64,000 nucleotides of DNA. It comes from Granulicella pectinivorans. GTDB taxonomy: Bacteria > Acidobacteriota > Terriglobia > Terriglobales > Acidobacteriaceae. Shown piece by piece: positions 61,122-64,000 of the stretch. Numbering within the stretch: position 1 is the stretch's first letter; every line of letters starts with the position of its first letter. The notes beneath the pieces were generated by a model, which was not told the DNA's origin, made no database searches, and worked only from the letters and a program-made list of their open reading frames with translations. The stretch spans positions 1,984,001-2,048,000 of the forward strand of contig NZ_FOZL01000001.1 in NCBI RefSeq assembly GCF_900114625.1. The letters are read 5' to 3'. Both the position numbers and the translations under genes were made by a program.

Positions 61122-62141
61122 ATGCGCCGTACCCGCCTGTTCTCCGCGATCCTCTTCGCTGCCTCCGCACTGCACGCCCAGGACTACACTCTTCTCGCCA
61201 CACCCTCCACCGTAGAGTGGGGTCATTACGCCGCGAACGTCAAGCCTGCGCTCACCGTGCCCTCGGGCGCGACCGTCAAGATCCAGACCCTCTCCACCTG
61301 CGGCCCCACCGATCGCCTCATCGCCCGAGGCATCAAGGCCGAGGACATTCCCGCCTACAACGATGACGTCTACAAAGGCTATCCCGACAAGGACAAAGGC
61401 CCCGGCGGCCACATCCTCACCGGCCCCGTCTTCGTGGAAGGTGCGGAGCCTGGCGATGTCCTCGAGGTGCAGATTCTCAAGGTGGATATCGATGCCAACT
61501 TCGCCTGCAACGGCTTGGGCCTGCACCGCGGCTTCCTCCCCATGGAGTTCCCATACAGCCGCCAGCGCCTCATCCCGCTCGACCGCGCCAAGATGCTCGG
61601 GCATTTTGCTCCGGGCATCGATATCCCGCTGCATCCGTTCTTCGGGTCGATGGGCGTCGCGCCGTCGGCAGGCCGCGTCGATAGCGCACCGCCGTTCTCG
61701 CACGCCGGCAACATGGACAACAAGGAACTCGTGGCCGGTACCACGCTCTACATTCCGGTCTCGGCCAGGGGAGCCCTCTTCGTCGCCGGAGACGGCCACG
61801 CCGGACAGGGCAATGGCGAAGTCGACATCACCGCCATGGAGACCTTTCTGACCGGCACGTTCCGGTTCGTCGTTCACAAGAAGAAGCCGCTCATCTGGCC
61901 GCGCGCCGAGACCCCGACGCACTACATCACCATGGGGTTCAGCCCCGACCTCAAGGAGGCCACCGAACACGCGCTGCGCGACATGATCGACTTCCTCGTC
62001 GAAGAGAAGCACATGACCCGCGACGACGCCTACATGCTCGCGAGCGTGGCGGTTGACCTGGACATCACGCAACTCGTAGACGGAAACGTTGGCGTCCACG
62101 CCATGTGTCCAAAGAACATCTTCACGGCACCGCAAAAGTAG
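61122..62141 (+). CDS. Exported acetamidase/formamidase family protein
   Basis: This 339-residue protein is of the FmdA/AmdA family, which hydrolyses short amides such as formamide or acetamide. Unlike classical cytoplasmic members, it has a signal peptide (to about residue 19, ALHAQ). Family blocks are GHILTGPVFVEGAEPGDVLEV, HPFFGSMGVAP, FVAGDGHAGQGNGEVDITAM and LASVAVDLDITQLVDGNVGVH. Length is near the usual 310-410. GAGG lies 7-10 nt before the ATG. It stands alone and ends 12 nt from the convergent membrane-protein gene. The physiological amide is unknown. Confidence 0.88.
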   Translation: MRRTRLFSAILFAASALHAQDYTLLATPSTVEWGHYAANVKPALTVPSGATVKIQTLSTCGPTDRLIARGIKAEDIPAYNDDVYKGYPDKDKGPGGHILTGPVFVEGAEPGDVLEVQILKVDIDANFACNGLGLHRGFLPMEFPYSRQRLIPLDRAKMLGHFAPGIDIPLHPFFGSMGVAPSAGRVDSAPPFSHAGNMDNKELVAGTTLYIPVSARGALFVAGDGHAGQGNGEVDITAMETFLTGTFRFVVHKKKPLIWPRAETPTHYITMGFSPDLKEATEHALRDMIDFLVEEKHMTRDDAYMLASVAVDLDITQLVDGNVGVHAMCPKNIFTAPQK

Positions 62142-62153
62142 ATCGAGATACGT

Positions 62154-62501
62154 CTATAGCAGATCCACGATGGGAGGAAAGGTCAGGAGCAGGCTCAGAC
62201 CGAGCAGCACCAGCGAGGTCGTGCAGATGCTCTTCAGCGCAACGGACCTGCTGCCCCAGCGCCACTCCAGCAGGACCCAGCAGAGAATCCAGACACCAAC
62301 GGCAACCGTAGCCACGCCGGAGAGCGCGCCGGTCGGCTTGTAAAAGACGAGGCCGTTCTTGATCGCAGGCGACTTATCGCCGGCGAACGCCACCACGGAA
62401 AACACAAAGGTGCAGATCCCCGCGGAGAGGATGGCGGCTGCGGCGGATCCATTGGGAATCGAGGGCGTCATGCCTGCAGTCTCTGGACCTCGTTCGTTCA
62501 T
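62154..62501 (-). CDS. Small three-span membrane protein
   Basis: This 115-residue protein has three hydrophobic helices (about residues 18-38, 52-76 and 90-115). A short polar N terminus (MNERGPETAGMTPS) precedes them. Its ATG overlaps the stop of the upstream gene as ATGA, so the two are translationally coupled and may form a complex. No catalytic motif or family was recognised. Confidence 0.65.
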   Translation of the reverse strand: MNERGPETAGMTPSIPNGSAAAAILSAGICTFVFSVVAFAGDKSPAIKNGLVFYKPTGALSGVATVAVGVWILCWVLLEWRWGSRSVALKSICTTSLVLLGLSLLLTFPPIVDLL

Positions 62502-63070
62502 TTGCCCTCTCCGTGGCTCAGTGAAATCGTCGCCCCGCCTTGAACGGGGGCGTACTTGTCGATCATCGCTCCAAAGAAACCAGCCACACCCGCCGCGAGG
62601 AAGGAGGCGGCGGTGAAGGCGAGGAGCGTGGCGCGAAGAGACCGGTGATTCCTGAGATCGCGGCCATACTTGATCAAGACGAACGCTACCATCGTGATTG
62701 CGATCGGTGTAAACCACGCGACGTGTTCCTTCCACTCCATGCCCAGCGAGTGCCATCCGGACGTCGCGGCATGAGCCATCAGCAGCTTCTGCGGATACCC
62801 CGAGAGGTCGATCGTTCCGGCAGGCGCGGCGGCGCGGTACCAAGGGTAGACGAGGAACGTTCCGGTCAGCACCGCAACCCAGGCGAGAACCGCCATGGTG
62901 ATCAGGTAGATCCGCATGAAGCGCTCGTGGCCGGCCGTCGGCGGTGCGGAATGCGCCGACGTGGCGTACTGGTGCAGCTCAATGAGCGCACCCGAGCAGG
63001 CAAGCAGATACAACGCTCCGAATCCCATGCCGTGGACGATCGTCCACAGGCTCCGTACGGTGATCTCCAC
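62498..63070 (-). CDS. Four-span membrane protein with several conserved-looking histidines
   Basis: This 190-residue protein has about four helices (residues 8-30, 50-75, 115-138 and 150-172). Histidines sit in or next to spans: IVHGMGF, LIELHQYATSAHS, LMAHAATSGWHS and EHVAWF. That pattern can fit haem-binding membrane proteins, but this is inference. It heads a two-gene unit with the three-span protein by a 4-nt overlap. A preceding GGAGA site is visible. No family name was recognised. Confidence 0.65.
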   Translation of the reverse strand: MEITVRSLWTIVHGMGFGALYLLACSGALIELHQYATSAHSAPPTAGHERFMRIYLITMAVLAWVAVLTGTFLVYPWYRAAAPAGTIDLSGYPQKLLMAHAATSGWHSLGMEWKEHVAWFTPIAITMVAFVLIKYGRDLRNHRSLRATLLAFTAASFLAAGVAGFFGAMIDKYAPVQGGATISLSHGEGK

Positions 63071-63117
63071 GGTCTATCTCCTTGCGGGTGTGGCGCGATG
63101 CACACACCCGGATGAAA

Positions 63118-63432
63118 CTATAAAGGCAGAACTGCTCGAAGTGTGTGAACAAGTTCCTCAAGCCGGGCAGCCTTCGTCGTGTTCGTCTCACCCAGCTCGA
63201 CTTCCAGCTCCCGTGCCACGCGCGTCCCCTCCGGATACCCGAACATCCCCAGCGATCCGGCCAGCTTATGTGCGACCGCTGCCGCCTCCACCCGAAGCTC
63301 GTCGTGCAAGGCCCCGGCCAAAGCCGCCTGCGCCGCACGGTCCAGTACTGCAACCCGCTCACGCAGCACGGGGAGATTCTTCTCCCACATCGTCGCGAGG
63401 AGCGCCGCCGTCTTGGCTGCGGCGTCAGACAC
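63118..63432 (-). CDS. Hpt histidine phosphotransfer protein
   Basis: This 104-residue protein is a single Hpt helical-bundle domain. AVAHKLAGSLGMFGYPEGTR contains the phosphorylated His, in the characteristic HxLxGSxxxxG arrangement. It begins at a GTG that overlaps the stop of the response regulator gene by 8 nt, so it is translationally coupled. Hpt proteins relay phosphate between hybrid kinases and response regulators; the hybrid kinase at 51.6-54.3 kb is a possible partner, though not adjacent. Confidence 0.86.
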   Translation of the reverse strand: MSDAAAKTAALLATMWEKNLPVLRERVAVLDRAAQAALAGALHDELRVEAAAVAHKLAGSLGMFGYPEGTRVARELEVELGETNTTKAARLEELVHTLRAVLPL

Positions 63433-63808
63433 TGGGCCACCCGAGCACATCCGCAATCTGCTGCGCCAGCGTGAGAGGATCGAACGGCTTGAACAATACA
63501 GAGGCCACTCCCAGCCCGGCAAACCGCCTCTGGTCGACGCCCTGCACCTTCGCTGTCAGCAGCACCACCGGAATCCCCGCAACCCCGGGCGTCTCCTGCA
63601 TCTTCCGGAAGGTGGTTGGGCCGTCCATGTCGGGCATCATCACGTCCATCAGGATCGCGTCGGGCTTCGGGTTCGCCGCAGCGCACACCTGGATCCCTTC
63701 CGCACCCGACGACGCCGTCGTAATCACCCATCCGGCGGTCGCCTCCAGCGACAAACCGGCTACCTCTCGGATATCGTCTTCATCGTCAATAATCAAAATC
63801 CGCCGCAC
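63425..63808 (-). CDS. Single-domain response regulator (CheY-like)
   Basis: This 127-residue receiver domain has no output module. It has RRILIIDDEDDIREVAG (acidic pair), AILMDVMMPDMDG (phosphorylated Asp), VVLLTAK and VLFKPFDPLTLAQQI (conserved Lys). The start is a GTG at 63808 with GAGGAGG 5-6 nt upstream. It overlaps the Hpt gene by 8 nt and lies 15 nt after a third gene, making a phosphorelay operon. Confidence 0.92.
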   Translation of the reverse strand: MRRILIIDDEDDIREVAGLSLEATAGWVITTASSGAEGIQVCAAANPKPDAILMDVMMPDMDGPTTFRKMQETPGVAGIPVVLLTAKVQGVDQRRFAGLGVASVLFKPFDPLTLAQQIADVLGWPSV

Positions 63809-63823
63809 TGTCGCCTCCTCGCG

Positions 63824-64000
63824 TTAAGCCGTTCCCAGTTCATCAGTCTTCGCATCGTCCGCAACAACCGGCGCAGGAGGACGCAGCTTATGCACCATCG
63901 TCAACACCAGCTCCTCTACCTCCTGCGGCTGCACCTTCGCCTTGGTCAGGAACTGTGTCGGCCCAAGCCGCAGCTTCATCCGCTCACCCTCCGACACCTC
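63824..64000 (-). CDS. Response-regulator-like protein, C-terminal fragment
   Basis: The last 58 codons of a gene whose start lies beyond the window. The visible part, SEGERMKLRLGPTQFLTKAK followed by VQPQEVEELVLTMVHKL, fits the end of a receiver domain (conserved Lys in FLTKAK) and a short tail. It is upstream of the CheY-like and Hpt genes in the same unit. Confidence 0.6.
   Translation of the reverse strand, partial: EVSEGERMKLRLGPTQFLTKAKVQPQEVEELVLTMVHKLRPPAPVVADDAKTDELGTA

Overview
The window is GC-rich chromosomal DNA that looks like an acidobacterium of the Terriglobales/Acidobacteriaceae type (Granulicella, Terriglobus and Edaphobacter relatives). The evidence is two very long Oar-like TonB-dependent receptors with an N-terminal carboxypeptidase-regulatory domain, many Tat- or Sec-exported carbohydrate enzymes, a membrane-tethered regulator-like protein next to a receptor, and large secreted repeat proteins. 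No rRNA, tRNA, CRISPR array, transposase or phage gene was recognised. The taxonomic call is inferred from gene style, not from a marker gene.

Layout. 1-8.9 kb (+): the end of a metallophosphoesterase, a PI-PLC-like phosphodiesterase, a GH92 alpha-mannosidase, a sialate O-acetylesterase-like esterase, a gluconate-dehydrogenase subunit 3/GMC oxidoreductase pair and a sugar isomerase-like protein, closed by a bidirectional hairpin. 9.0-15 kb (-): two alginate-lyase-fold polysaccharide lyases behind a TonB receptor, with the divergent membrane-anchored regulator-like gene (15.3-16.5 kb). 17-20.3 kb (-): a second TonB receptor. 20.5-25.1 kb (+): a compact LacI regulator, GH31 glycosidase, MFS transporter operon. 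25.3-28.8 kb (-): a nucleoside-permease-like transporter and GTP-dependent PEP carboxykinase. 29-34.3 kb (+): a tandem SGNH esterase, a LamG-like protein, a GH127 arabinofuranosidase-like enzyme and a beta-propeller protein. 34.3-39 kb: a frameshifted L,D-transpeptidase, ilvE, an exostosin-like glycosyltransferase, a GNAT acetyltransferase and thioredoxin reductase.

39.3-45.8 kb (+): a translationally coupled pair ending in a 1970-residue exported protein. It has a matrixin-like domain with a destroyed zinc site, an IPT/TIG domain and eleven Cys-pair-containing Ig-like repeats. 45.9-50.2 kb: type II NADH dehydrogenase, a zinc-ribbon protein, a stand-alone sensor-like domain and phosphoglucomutase. 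50.3-54.3 kb (-): a REC-EAL protein and an MHYT-PAS hybrid histidine kinase. 54.5-62.1 kb (+): a glycogen/maltose-1-phosphate synthase, a collagen-like adhesin with five interspersed carbohydrate-binding-like modules, a GH105 hydrolase fused to a second domain, and an exported acetamidase/formamidase-like protein. 62.2-64 kb (-): two membrane proteins, an Hpt protein and two response regulators, the last cut by the window end.

Taken together, the first 34 kb is best read as plant- or microbe-derived polysaccharide scavenging: surface receptors take up oligosaccharides, and exported lyases, esterases and glycosidases trim mannans, uronans, pectin and arabinan. Phosphoglucomutase, glycogen synthase and PEP carboxykinase handle carbon flow and storage. 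The most unusual items are the giant pseudo-protease/Ig-repeat protein, the collagen/binding-module mosaic, the receptor-linked membrane regulator, the likely leaderless genes, and an L,D-transpeptidase broken at two homopolymers.
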